Source: Paenibacillus sp. MAEPY2
GTDB taxonomy: Bacteria; Bacillota; Bacilli; Paenibacillales; Paenibacillaceae
DNA: 64,000 nt
Reading direction: 5' to 3'
Assembly (NCBI RefSeq): GCF_000499205.1
Contig: NZ_AWUK01000011.1
Coordinates: 124,001-188,000 of the forward strand
In this document: positions 27,094 to 35,973 of the stretch, piece after piece
How positions within the stretch are numbered: the stretch's first letter is position 1
Layout of the letters: the number at the start of each line of letters is the position of its first letter
Position numbers and translations under genes: made by a program
The notes under the pieces: generated by a model
Databases searched by the model: none
Seen by the model: the letters and a program-made list of their open reading frames with translations, nothing else
Told to the model about the DNA's origin: nothing

Positions 27094-28134
27094 ATGAATT
27101 ACTCTCAATCCGTAGAAGCATTGTTCCAACCTATAGAGTTAGGTCACTTGAAGTTATCCAATCGGATCGTGATGGCGCCGATGACGCGTCAATTTTCTCC
27201 GGACGGTATCCCGGGTTCGAATGTTGCTGGCTATTACCGCCGCAGAGCAGAGAACGCAGTGGGGCTTATTGTGACGGAAGGGACGATAATTAATCACCCG
27301 GATGCATCCAATCAAGACAATGTGCCGCACTTTTATGGGGAAGCTGCAATGAATGGTTGGGCACATGTTGTATCTGAAGTACATGAAGCTGGCGGACGAA
27401 TTATTCCACAGATCTGGCATATGGGAGCCAAAGGTCATGTTAATGATTATTCGGAAGCTGAGATTGCTACAATCGTTCAGGAATTCGCACAAGCAGCCTC
27501 AGAAGCGAAACGTGTTGGGTTCGATGGTGTTGAAATCCATGGAGCACACGGCTATCTGATCGACCAATTCCTGTATGAGAAAACCAACTCTCGTACGGAT
27601 CGTTACGGTGGAGATATGATGGCTCGTACACGTTTTGCAGTTGAAGTGATTGAAGCTTGCCGTGAAGTAGTTGGACCGGAATTCCCGATTGTACTGCGTT
27701 TATCTCAGTGGAAGTCAGATGATTATCAGGCTAAATTGGCTAAAACACCGGAATTACTGGAGCAGCTTCTCGCACCGTTGGTTCAAGCTGGAGTCGATAT
27801 CTTCCACTGTTCCACACGCCGTTTCTGGGAGCCGGAATTCGAAGGGTCTGATCTGAATTTTGCTGGATGGACCAAAAAACTGACTGGCAAACCAACAATC
27901 ACCGTTGGATCGATTGGTCTTGATGGTGACTTTACAAGTCTGTTCACAGAAGGTAAAGGCGCAAGTAACGTCGGTATCGATGGATTGGTACAACGACTTC
28001 AGAATGATGAGTTTGATATGGTTGCTGTAGGACGTGCTCTTCTGGTCGACCCTGAATGGGCTAAGAAAATTCAAGAAGGACGTACCGATGATCTGGTTCC
28101 ATTTACAAGAGAGGCGATGACCGTACTTACTTAA
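27094..28134 (+). CDS. NADH:flavin oxidoreductase / Old Yellow Enzyme family
   Basis: FMN-dependent ene-reductase, 346 aa. ATG 27094 follows TGGAGGTTATT. Motifs: NRIVMAPMTRQ at the N-terminus, PQIWHMGAKG, FDGVEIHGAHGYLIDQFLYE with the two active-site His, NSRTDRYGG, and FDMVAVGRALLVDPEW for FMN phosphate. Between WHMGA and the helix EFAQAASEAKRVGFDG only ~17 residues remain where homologues I know have ~45, so a loop of 25-30 residues (the substrate lid) is missing. Cofactor binding looks intact; activity or specificity may be altered. Follows a TetR gene that may control it. Confidence 0.92.
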   Translation: MNYSQSVEALFQPIELGHLKLSNRIVMAPMTRQFSPDGIPGSNVAGYYRRRAENAVGLIVTEGTIINHPDASNQDNVPHFYGEAAMNGWAHVVSEVHEAGGRIIPQIWHMGAKGHVNDYSEAEIATIVQEFAQAASEAKRVGFDGVEIHGAHGYLIDQFLYEKTNSRTDRYGGDMMARTRFAVEVIEACREVVGPEFPIVLRLSQWKSDDYQAKLAKTPELLEQLLAPLVQAGVDIFHCSTRRFWEPEFEGSDLNFAGWTKKLTGKPTITVGSIGLDGDFTSLFTEGKGASNVGIDGLVQRLQNDEFDMVAVGRALLVDPEWAKKIQEGRTDDLVPFTREAMTVLT

Positions 28135-28201
28135 TTGCAGTTATACTCATTAGGAAATATGTATCTTATAAAGAAAAGCAGTGACAGACCAACGGAGCGG
28201 T

Positions 28202-28358
28202 TGGACTGACCCCATAACGTGAGACAAATAAAACACCTTCAAGAGAATGAAACCTTGTTGTAAGATAGGGAGTTCATCTTGGAGGTGTTTTTGTAATGGC
28301 AACCAGAGTGAGTTATACCGTGGAATTAAAGATGAAAGCCATAGAAATGAGATTGTAA
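28202..28358 (+). mobile_element. IS3-family element, left-end remnant
   Basis: Begins with a terminal-repeat-like TGGACTGACCCCATAAC, followed ~90 bp later by GGAGGTG and an ATG (28296) reading MATRVSYTVELKMKAIEMRL, the start of an IS3-type OrfA, which stops after 20 codons where repeat copy B begins. The rest of the element is absent. Confidence 0.7.
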
Positions 28359-28460
28359 TGTCGGGGGACAAGAACATAGTCCGATTACCGATTAGGCATA
28401 TCACTAATTGATTTTAGTCCGCCGCAAATTTGTTAAGCTAACGGCAGGTTGGTTTTGTAC
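28359..28460 (+). repeat. Modular dispersed repeat, copy B
   Basis: TGTCGGGGGACAAGAACATA starts exactly after the truncated IS3 orfA; then GATTAG...CTAATTG inverted repeat and AAGCTAACGGCAGGTTGG. Same order of modules as copy A. Confidence 0.75.
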
Positions 28461-28832
28461 CCATCCAGGTATAAACCGGCTTTTATTAATCAATGAGGGG
28501 ACACGAGAAGAGAATCCTGACTGGGCAACCTTAACTGAGCTAATCCTTATACAATTGGAAAGAGACTCAGTTCCAACCTCGAAGTTGGTATTTTGTTATA
28601 GTTGCCGAATGGATCGTTCCCGCATGATGCAAAATGACAATGTCCTGCTTCGTTTTGATGATTCTCAATCTACCTACCTCCTGAAAAAGAAAATAATCCC
28701 TCGAAAAAGGGGTCGTAGTTCTAGGTCACGAATATAATATATGTCCCAAAGTTCCCCTGAACCGGTTTTGAGCTATCGGGTATTTGTGCGGTGCACCTAT
28801 TGTTACCATAAAAGTAAAGGGGGTGAGGTTAT
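28461..28832. other. Interval without recognisable gene
   Basis: An open frame (28408-28737) runs out of the repeat and lacks a ribosome site; its product has no motif I recognise. Contains a small imperfect hairpin GTTCCAACCTCGAAGTTGG near 28570. Otherwise nothing supported. Confidence 0.4.
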
Positions 28833-29807
28833 ATGGATAAAAAGATTAAACTACTATACACACAAGATATATTGAGACAGTCCGCGCAATGTTTTGGAAT
28901 ATGTGAAGACTCAATTTTCGAATTAAATGGGTTTCAAAATTTTGTTTATTCCGGGGTAGTTGGAGATCGAGAAGTTATTTTAAGAATTACCCATGTCACA
29001 CTTCGGGATGAATTATTAACAAGAGCGGAACTAGATTTTATCATGTTCCTGGCTGATCGCAGAATGAAAGTAGCGATGCCCATTCAGTCTTTATCAGGGG
29101 ATCTTATTCATATCATTGACGAGTCCTTTGTTGTGACAGCTTTTGAGAAAGCGCCCGGCAGAAATGCAGTAATAGCCGAGGAGAGCAATACGTTTTATGA
29201 GAATATCGGTCAAATGGTCGGGAAAATACATAAGTTTTCACTTAATTATTCGTCCCAACATTCACGCTATGAATGGAATGATAATACCCTATTAGCCTCA
29301 TTTAAGATGTATTGTCCGTTAGAATTACACGATAATTTTGATCGTTTAATTACTGAAGTTAGCGCTTTACCCAAGGAAATAGATACGTACGGTCTTATTC
29401 ATGGGGATATCAGCCCTGGCAATTATCTTAATGATGGGGACAAAGCCTTTATTATTGACTATGATGATGCTGAATATAGCTGGTTTGTTTCTGATATTGC
29501 TACACCATTATTTTATGAAATCCCTATTCCGTGGGTTGTATCTGGAGATGTAAGGAAGGAGATTACAAAGCGTTACTATTGCAACTTCTTAAACGGCTAT
29601 TGTAAGGAAAATACTGTGAGTCAAGGTTGGTTAAACAAAATCCCATTATTTATTAATTTAAGGCAAGCTAGAGTTTTAGCCGCGCTCTATAGAAGCAGAG
29701 ATTTTAACGCTCCTGATTGGAGCGAATGGGATGAGCAAGCCCGACGATTTTATTATGAAAATTTGTTAAATAACACTCCCTATATTGATATGGACTTTTT
29801 GTGTTAA
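28833..29807 (+). CDS. Phosphotransferase (APH/choline-kinase fold) family protein
   Basis: A 324-aa kinase-like enzyme. Catalytic loop LIHGDISPGNYLN holds His190, Asp192 and Asn197; the metal-binding Asp209 is in FIIDYDDAEYSWF. A nucleotide-binding N-lobe (YSGVVGDREVILRITH) precedes. ATG 28833 follows AAAGGGGGTGAGG. It could modify an aminoglycoside, macrolide, homoserine or a sugar; the family is too broad to choose. The following GNAT gene starts 70 bp later in the same direction, which may form a two-gene unit. Confidence 0.88.
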   Translation: MDKKIKLLYTQDILRQSAQCFGICEDSIFELNGFQNFVYSGVVGDREVILRITHVTLRDELLTRAELDFIMFLADRRMKVAMPIQSLSGDLIHIIDESFVVTAFEKAPGRNAVIAEESNTFYENIGQMVGKIHKFSLNYSSQHSRYEWNDNTLLASFKMYCPLELHDNFDRLITEVSALPKEIDTYGLIHGDISPGNYLNDGDKAFIIDYDDAEYSWFVSDIATPLFYEIPIPWVVSGDVRKEITKRYYCNFLNGYCKENTVSQGWLNKIPLFINLRQARVLAALYRSRDFNAPDWSEWDEQARRFYYENLLNNTPYIDMDFLC

Positions 29808-29877
29808 CGGGTACGATACTATAACAAAGCCAGAAAAGGAAGGGATTTGTTATGATAAAAATCTGGAGGCGAATGAG

Positions 29878-30441
29878 ATGCTGGAATTAGAGTTTGCTAC
29901 TATAGAGGAGTGGGATGAAGCATTGTGGGCGCGGATGGAGCGGATTTATCATGAGGCTTTTCCAAGCGGCGCAAAGACAAAAGCGATTTTGCGCAATATG
30001 CTGAACCGAGGGATTGGTTACTTACACACCGGCATGCATCAAGGAGAAGTGGTTGCGATGGCTGTTACTGGACTGGAGGGGAGGGCAGCGAACCGCATCC
30101 TGATCATCGATTACCTCGCGGTTGAACAGAAGCTGCGCGGGTCAGGCATCGGGACTTGGATGCTGGAGCAACTCAGAGCCTGGGGGTTAAGGGAACACGC
30201 CATCAAAGGTATGATTATCGAGGCGGAGTCCGGGAAAACGGAGGCTCATCAGGAACGCATTCAGTTCTGGCAGCGCAACGGGTTCATTCTAACCTCCTAT
30301 GTTCATCAGTATAGAATGGTGCCAGAGCCGTATCAGGCCATGATGCTGCCACTGGATGGAAGCACACATGTGCCTGATGATGGTGAAGCACTGTTTCGTT
30401 ATATCAATGCTTTTCATAAGGTTGCTTACCGGAAGAGCTAG
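29878..30441 (+). CDS. GNAT-family N-acetyltransferase
   Basis: A 187-aa acetyltransferase with the acetyl-CoA motif LAVEQKLRGSGIGTWMLEQL (R/Q-x-x-G-x-G/A). I chose ATG 29878 (GGAGG 8 bases upstream) over the upstream in-frame openings, which overlap the kinase gene. Substrate unknown. Confidence 0.88.
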   Translation: MLELEFATIEEWDEALWARMERIYHEAFPSGAKTKAILRNMLNRGIGYLHTGMHQGEVVAMAVTGLEGRAANRILIIDYLAVEQKLRGSGIGTWMLEQLRAWGLREHAIKGMIIEAESGKTEAHQERIQFWQRNGFILTSYVHQYRMVPEPYQAMMLPLDGSTHVPDDGEALFRYINAFHKVAYRKS

Positions 30442-30564
30442 ACCGACATTTATTCTGTCAACGATGCCTGAAATATGAGAGAGCACTAACCGTGTAATAG
30501 GGTTAGCGGCTTTGTGGTCTGTACGGCTAGCTCTTTAATATGCGTTTATCAGCAAATTTCTCAT

Positions 30565-31707
30565 TTATGTCACTTGTTGCTGGTACTTCTTGATCAAGTC
30601 CACGCCATCGTATGCCAGACTTTCCACACTTGCCGCCTTCTGCAGGATGTAATGATCAAAAAAGTTCTTCGTATAGTCTGTAACAAGATTTCGCATCTCC
30701 ATAGCATCCCGTTCGCCTCTGAGTTCCTCATTAACACTGGTAAACACGATGTCGCAGTAATCCAAATGCCCAACACGATTAACAGAGAAATAATAGGTTT
30801 CCATGCTATTGTTAGCGCCAATTATCGCATTCATGTTATAGTTGGGTTCACAAAACAGTAGCAAAAAGGGTTTCTTAAGGTCGCTATCGAGAAGGCCGAA
30901 CGCACCGCTATCCAAGCCAATCCCGCAGGCGAACCGATCGTCGTCCCGGCAAACCATCGCCGTTGTAAGCCCTCCATAAGAATGTCCGACGATGCCCATG
31001 CCGATGTCAAAGAGCAATCTGCCCTTAAAGATGGAGTTCAGCTCTCCAGAGTCCAGTTTGTAAAGATAATCGGCTACATAACTTACATCTTCTGCCTGTA
31101 ATTCGCTATACTTTGTTAACTGGGAAAGTATCGGCAGTGTAAGTACGTTATGGCACATCTCAATGGCAGTTTCATCGTCAGGCCGCATCTCCATCTTACC
31201 AGCCAACGCCAGCATCTCCGGATCTTCAGAAAACGCTGTAATGGCATCCGAAAAACCCTTTGATACATTAAACAGGCGCCCATCTTTACGCTTATACATC
31301 GTGCTATTCGGATGGCCGATGCTTACCACAACATATCCCATGCTTGCCAAGTCTGTACAGATCACTGTACCCCATTCCGGAGAACTGCCCCCGCCGCAAA
31401 CATAGAATAACACCGGATAGTGCTTTTCCTTCCCGGAGAGAGCAAGGTCGTCGTAACACTGGGTCGTGATATCTATAGTGAAAACATCCTTCAACGCAGT
31501 GATAAGTGGCTGCTCATTCAACATCTCGTAGACTTCAGGAAACATGTACGTTGATGTCGTCTTGCCTTCATTACTATCGGAAGGATAGTACACAAACGCC
31601 GTCAGTTCTCTTTTGGAGTGATCTGATGCGGTGTACTCCAAATCCATCTGGGTTCGACCGACTGTATACCCGCCAATTGGTTCTGGAAATGCATCATAAG
31701 TTTCCAT
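30565..31707 (-). CDS. Alpha/beta hydrolase, PAF-acetylhydrolase-like
   Basis: A 380-aa cytoplasmic hydrolase with the nucleophile elbow GHSYGG (within MGIVGHSYGGLTTAM), an oxyanion/His region VGHLDYCD near the C-terminus, and a core YPVLFYVCGGGSSPEWG. The layout matches platelet-activating-factor acetylhydrolase/dienelactone-hydrolase-like proteins. Start at 31707 has AAGGGGGAAC upstream. Located 111 bp downstream of a TetR gene on the same strand, so it is probably the target of that repressor. Confidence 0.88.
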   Translation of the reverse strand: METYDAFPEPIGGYTVGRTQMDLEYTASDHSKRELTAFVYYPSDSNEGKTTSTYMFPEVYEMLNEQPLITALKDVFTIDITTQCYDDLALSGKEKHYPVLFYVCGGGSSPEWGTVICTDLASMGYVVVSIGHPNSTMYKRKDGRLFNVSKGFSDAITAFSEDPEMLALAGKMEMRPDDETAIEMCHNVLTLPILSQLTKYSELQAEDVSYVADYLYKLDSGELNSIFKGRLLFDIGMGIVGHSYGGLTTAMVCRDDDRFACGIGLDSGAFGLLDSDLKKPFLLLFCEPNYNMNAIIGANNSMETYYFSVNRVGHLDYCDIVFTSVNEELRGERDAMEMRNLVTDYTKNFFDHYILQKAASVESLAYDGVDLIKKYQQQVT

Positions 31708-31818
31708 ATTCTTGTTCCCCCTTCATTAATAAAAGTGGTGAATGTGAAATACATACATTGCGCTATAAGCCTTTTCAAAACAGTAAAACCATTACATTCT
31801 ATCTTCAGTGAATCATAT

Positions 31819-32478
31819 CTACTCATTGGCTTTCTTGAAATCTCTAACAATTTCAGAATATTTATGATCTTCAAGCAGCCCATGGCTCATAAAGTCAGTA
31901 AAGTACTTGCTAATCTTATTTTGCAGCGTAGAGTCCTTAATATTGAACTCCCTAAAAAACATGACTAAATTAAACTGCATTGACTCAAACATAAAAGAAA
32001 TCAGGTCGTCGTCAATATCAGGTCGGAGATATCCATCCACTCTCATTCGGCGCAAAATGTCCTTGATCAAGGGGAAAGACTCGCCCTTTAGCACATTCAG
32101 ATATACTTTAAGTAAAACGTTCTCAGGAATGTATAAAAATGTTTCAATGAGTTTGATTTCCAGCTCATTCAATGGCTCAGTCACAGTGCCATTAACGTTA
32201 CCAAATAAGCCAGTAAGGAAAAACCGGTAAAGGGAATCTTCATTATTGTTATTAAAATACGCAGCTCTTTTCTGGGTCACATTACGTACTAAGAGACAAT
32301 AAAGGTCATCTTTGTCTTCAAAATACCGATAAAATGTTCCGGGGTGCATGGACAAACGATCCAAAACCATCTTCATCGTTATATCCTCGTAAAGATGATC
32401 AACAAAAAGATGCATAGCGTTATTAGATATTTCCTCGCGCCTTGCTTCATCTAAACGAATGAAAGAATTTTTTGGCAT
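31819..32478 (-). CDS. TetR/AcrR-family repressor
   Basis: A 219-aa regulator: DEARREEISNNAMHLFVDHL and MKMVLDRLSMHPGTFYRYFE form the HTH. The start at 32478 has AAGGAG 6 bp upstream; an earlier in-frame Met lies inside the operator. Its promoter carries a strong palindrome (see next entry), so it is autoregulated and very likely controls the hydrolase downstream. Confidence 0.9.
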   Translation of the reverse strand: MPKNSFIRLDEARREEISNNAMHLFVDHLYEDITMKMVLDRLSMHPGTFYRYFEDKDDLYCLLVRNVTQKRAAYFNNNNEDSLYRFFLTGLFGNVNGTVTEPLNELEIKLIETFLYIPENVLLKVYLNVLKGESFPLIKDILRRMRVDGYLRPDIDDDLISFMFESMQFNLVMFFREFNIKDSTLQNKISKYFTDFMSHGLLEDHKYSEIVRDFKKANE

Positions 32479-32493
32479 AGAATACTCCTTAAT

Positions 32494-32543
32494 ATATAGT
32501 GTGAACTGATTCACACTATATCGATAATTTATTCACATGTCAA
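32494..32543 (-). promoter_or_regulatory. Promoter and operator of the TetR-hydrolase unit
   Basis: On the minus strand TTGACA (32543-32538), 17-bp spacer, TATAGT (32520-32515). A perfect palindrome ATATAGTGTGAA/TTCACACTATAT with a 4-base centre (32494-32521) covers the -10 and start site. Confidence 0.85.
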
Positions 32544-32697
32544 GTAGTATAGAAATATATCATTATAAAAAATTAAAACCATCGCAAAGAACATTATCCT
32601 TCCTAAGAAATAAGTTAAATAGAGTTAGTGAGGAGAGTTAAAAGAACCCTGCAGAAGTAAATAACATGAGAGAAAATGAGGTTTTAAGTGTTTTAGA

Positions 32698-33171
32698 TCA
32701 TTGAATTGATTCAGCCACAAGAAGATTCTTATTAACGGTGCAAGGGGGATTGGAAGACGAAATACATAAATAATAGAAGAGATTCGTCATACTGAAAACT
32801 TGAAGTCGATGATAAAAGCACAGGAGTATAGGACTTCGATTGAATAACGATTTTTTTGTATCCAATTGTGCCGTGCCGTAAAGCCTACATAGTGCGGAAC
32901 GGAGCTCACGAATCGTTTGTTTCAACTGTTCTTGTTGTTCTGAAGTTAATCGAACAGGCGCACCGGGTGAATGATTCATTTGGAGACCAGAAAGCCCTAC
33001 GGTTTGATACGCCATATGAGCAAATTGTTCGATTTCGGTTCCTTGTAGATACAAATACAGTGTCTGGTATCGTTCGTACTTCCGACGTTTTTTGGCTTGC
33101 TTCATCGCGGTTTCGATCTCTTGAAAGGATGCTTTATAGTGCATTAAATTCCTCTGGCTGTCTGAAATCAT
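32698..33171 (-). pseudogene. IS630-type transposase remnant
   Basis: The N-terminal part reads YERYQTLYLYLQGTEIEQFA then, after a missing ~15 residues, GLSGLQMNHSPGAPVRLTSE and EQQEQLKQTIRELR, the winged-helix region of IS630-family transposases. The DDE core is not present; the end of the frame (LFNRSPILLCFYH...) is not transposase-like. A dead fragment. Confidence 0.65.
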
Positions 33172-33593
33172 TGTCTATATTACTTCGACAAGTAGCCATG
33201 AAATCCTTACCATAGTTTTCTAATCTTTAGTTCAACTTATATAGCAAGAATCAAAACTTTACCTAAAGAAACAACGTTAGAACATCTAAATTGAATGCGA
33301 ATTACATAATGATTTTAGAATAAATCATTTCAAGTTTTAAAGTTGATGAATCATATAAATGATGTATCTAGGATTATAATATTAACAATACTACACAATT
33401 CGTTTTCGTTACCTTGAGAACGGCTAAACGCGAACCAGAAGTGCTTGTTTCCAATTGAACGGTTTTACTATGTAGGAAGCTGAATTCTGGCGAGGAGATA
33501 TTCAACAAAAGTATGTGAAAATTTAATTTTATTAGGACTTTTGTTAATGGAAAAATCATTGACTTAAGCCCTGATGGGAGAAGGGAAAGATGT
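33172..33593. other. AT-rich interval without gene
   Basis: About 420 bp between the transposase remnant and the methyltransferase. No convincing promoter or ORF; a run TTGAATGCGAATTACATAATG near 33290 has weak promoter character only. Confidence 0.4.
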
Positions 33594-34319
33594 TTGGTGA
33601 ACAGCAAGGAAACCAACGGTGCTTCGTACGAAAGTGTGACAGATCAGCAGCTTCAGGATCAGTTGAAATATTATAAAGAACGAGCTCCAGAGTATGATGA
33701 CTGGTGGTACCGTCGAGGCACATTTAATCAAGGAGACGAAGCCAACCAAATCTGGTTCGATGAGATCAGTACGATTAAGGATGCTTTTAAAGCTGAACAT
33801 TTTCATGGTCACTTTCTTGAACTTGCGGCGGGGACTGGCACTTGGAGTAGTCTGTTCTTAAAAGAAGCCCTTATATTGACCATTGTAGACGGTTCCGAAG
33901 AAATGCTTTCGCATAATCCGGTAGTATCTGAACCCAATGTAAGAACGATCATTGCAGATCTTTTCAGTTGGTCTCCGGATCAGTTATACGATTCAGTTGC
34001 TTTTACTTTTTGGATATCTCATTTACCCAGAGAGAGACTGGTGAGCTTTTTCACCATGGTATCACGCTGTTTGAAGCCCGGAGGGAAAATGTTCTTTATC
34101 GATGATCGAGAAGTAGCAGGAACCCGTGAGTCTCATGTTGTGGGGACATCTGGGCAAACGATGGTTCGGAAGCTTAATAATGGTGATCATGCTACTATAG
34201 TGAAGAATTTCTTTGGCGATAAAGAGATTGAGCAAATTGCTGCTAGTGTGGGAATTGAATTGCATGTCCATTGCACCCCTAAGTACTTTCTGTATGGGAT
34301 AGGGTCCAAAACTGTCTAA
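33594..34319 (+). CDS. Class I SAM-dependent methyltransferase
   Basis: A 241-aa methyltransferase. Motif I is FLELAAGTGTWSSLFLK (E-x-A-x-G-T-G), followed by the acidic ribose-binding TIVDGSEEML and the post-motif LKPGGKMFFIDDREV. The start is TTG 33594 (or GTG 33597): GGGAGAAGGG lies 8 bases upstream and no ATG is in frame. Flanks are decayed and repeat-rich. Substrate not predicted. Confidence 0.9.
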   Translation: MVNSKETNGASYESVTDQQLQDQLKYYKERAPEYDDWWYRRGTFNQGDEANQIWFDEISTIKDAFKAEHFHGHFLELAAGTGTWSSLFLKEALILTIVDGSEEMLSHNPVVSEPNVRTIIADLFSWSPDQLYDSVAFTFWISHLPRERLVSFFTMVSRCLKPGGKMFFIDDREVAGTRESHVVGTSGQTMVRKLNNGDHATIVKNFFGDKEIEQIAASVGIELHVHCTPKYFLYGIGSKTV

Positions 34320-34562
34320 AGCAGCACAATATAGATAACACTAAATGTTCGGTGAAAATAAAGAATTAGACTGGAGTCGTTGATTTAACGCGGTTTTTGA
34401 ATTAAAAGAATCGTCAGCTTTTTTAGGGGGGGAGGAACGATGTTTTCTTTAAAGTAGCGAACTTTTATGTCAATAATAAGTGCTGTGAACAGAACAATTT
34501 AATTTTGTACTTTGTGTCATTTGGGTAGGGAACTTTATTTTTATGTCAATTCAATGTACAAA

Positions 34563-34620
34563 TGTCGAAGGACAAGAACATAGTCATATTGCCGATTTGA
34601 TAGATGTTAAATCATACAGG
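34563..34620 (+). repeat. Modular dispersed repeat, copy C
   Basis: TGTCGAAGGACAAGAACATA followed by GATTT...AAATC. Only the first module is kept. Confidence 0.65.
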
Positions 34621-34734
34621 AGTAGAGTGTGAGCACTGTAATGTGCTGGAAGAGGCCATATGACGGTGGCTTAGTCTACAACTTTATTTTCGCGCCTAAT
34701 ACTTTGTTTTATTTGAACACAATGAAAAAATCCT

Positions 34735-34762
34735 TTTACAATCATTGTCAGTACATTATAAT
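34735..34762 (+). promoter_or_regulatory. Sigma-A promoter
   Basis: TTTACA (34735-34740), 16-bp spacer, TATAAT (34757-34762). Lies 130 bp upstream of the small secreted-peptide gene. Confidence 0.6.
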
Positions 34763-34892
34763 ACAATCACCAGGTGGATTACCTAACAATAAAAGTGAAA
34801 TATTGTAATTACCTTTTCACAGTCATGTAGTCACCCTCGGTTCGTCATAGTCTTGAGTTGCCTATTACATAATAGATATCGGAGGTATGGTT

Positions 34893-35039
34893 ATGGTCAA
34901 GAAGAAAATTTCCACAGCCCTCAGCGCCGCTTTAATCGTTTCTATGCTGGCTACTGGCGTGATAGTCGCTATCCAAGGTAAAACAACGTTAGAGGTAGCG
35001 AAGTCAGCAGGGGATAAAAAGGTTGAAGTTATTAAATGA
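34893..35039 (+). CDS. Small exported or membrane peptide, 48 aa
   Basis: ATG 34893 is preceded by GGAGG at 7 bp. The product begins MVKKKISTALSAALIVSMLA, a clear signal-peptide or membrane segment, and ends after ~20 hydrophilic residues (KSAGDKKVEVIK). It has its own promoter and a terminator at 35173-35206, so it may be a real small gene; equally it may be the 5' stub of a longer secreted protein. Not recognised. Confidence 0.5.
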   Translation: MVKKKISTALSAALIVSMLATGVIVAIQGKTTLEVAKSAGDKKVEVIK

Positions 35040-35172
35040 AGAAGCTAGGTGCGACTCTAGTAGTCTCAATTAGGGGGTATTCGAAGCACCTGATGCGAAA
35101 GTCAGCGGAATCAAAAGACACCACAGTGGTAGCAGCTAAAGATAGAAAGTGAACAAAAATAGTAAATTTATT

Positions 35173-35208
35173 AACCTCAGCTCGGTTAACCCAGCTGAGG
35201 TTTTTATC
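35173..35208 (+). terminator. Terminator
   Basis: AACCTCAGCT (35173-35182) pairs with AGCTGAGGTT (35193-35202), then TTTTTATC. Confidence 0.85.
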
Positions 35209-35235
35209 ATTGTGGAGTGGAACAGAGTACGAAGG

Positions 35236-35312
35236 GAAGGACAAGAACATGTTCCAATTATCCATTAGTCATGTTTTGCTCACTAATTCATAAAGCTAAC
35301 GGGGGTAAGCGT
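35236..35312 (+). repeat. Modular dispersed repeat, copy D
   Basis: GGAAGGACAAGAACATGTTC, then ATTAGT...ACTAAT inverted repeat, then AAGCTAACGGGGGTAAGC. All three modules in order. A further isolated AAACTAACGGGCAG lies at 35418-35431. Confidence 0.7.
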
Positions 35313-35481
35313 CAAATCCCGCACACCTAGTAAAGCGACGGGATTCATGCGATCATTTGCGTAGCTGAAAGTTACGCGCGCACGTAAGTTGATGCGAGTT
35401 ATTTTTCGACCGCGGCCACTAAACTAACGGGCAGAATTTCAGGTGCCTTTACATAGCCCAATCAAAGTGCTATGATGCAAA

Positions 35482-35498
35482 CATGACGTTAACGTTAT
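35482..35498 (+). promoter_or_regulatory. MerR operator 1
   Basis: CATGACGTTAACGTTAT just upstream of the MerR gene. The same sequence with one changed base recurs in inverse orientation at 35930-35946. Confidence 0.7.
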
Positions 35499-35525
35499 AT
35501 TCTATCTTGGAAGGAGTGATTGATC

Positions 35526-35912
35526 ATGGACCGCATGCGTATCGGCGTGTTGACAGAACGGGCCGGGGTTACCCAACGCACGGTGCGCTACTACGAGAGC
35601 ATCGGACTGCTTCCTTCAGGCGAGCGCGAGGGCAACGGTCATAACTACTACACGGAAGAAACGATCGCCCGTCTGCGGAAGATCGATCAGTTGAAAAAGC
35701 TGGGCTTAAGCCTCGAAGAGATTCGGGACGTTATCGAGCTCTACTTCACGGACCCAAGCGGAGTGCAGCCGAAGCGGAAGGTTCTCGGCCTGCTGCGCCG
35801 GCATATGTCCGACACAGACGAGAAGCTCGAAGCGCTTGGGCAGTTCCACGCCGAACTACAGTCTCATATCGAACGCTTCGAGCGGTGGCTCGAGGCCAAT
35901 GATCGTGACTAA
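35526..35912 (+). CDS. MerR-family transcriptional regulator
   Basis: A 128-aa regulator: MRIGVLTERAGVTQRTVRYY begins the MerR winged helix, then YTEETIARLRKIDQLKKLGL and a C-terminal coiled-coil dimer helix. No Cys or other metal-binding signature, so it is an organic-ligand or SoxR-unlike type. GGAAGGAG precedes; ATG 35526 chosen over 35520 by spacing. Its paired operators flank the gene, so it should control itself and the dehydrogenase downstream. Confidence 0.92.
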   Translation: MDRMRIGVLTERAGVTQRTVRYYESIGLLPSGEREGNGHNYYTEETIARLRKIDQLKKLGLSLEEIRDVIELYFTDPSGVQPKRKVLGLLRRHMSDTDEKLEALGQFHAELQSHIERFERWLEANDRD

Positions 35913-35929
35913 TTTTTTTTGCTAAAAAC

Positions 35930-35946
35930 ATAACGTAAACGTCATG
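35930..35946 (+). promoter_or_regulatory. MerR operator 2 (inverted copy)
   Basis: ATAACGTAAACGTCATG is the reverse complement of operator 1 with one base changed, and lies 28 bp upstream of the dehydrogenase start. Confidence 0.7.
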
Positions 35947-35973
35947 TTTAAAAATTCGAAGGAGGTTATATTC

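Noticed and set aside
28408..28737. Open frame of 109 codons after repeat copy B
   Set aside because: Starts within the repeat, no ribosome site, no recognisable domain.
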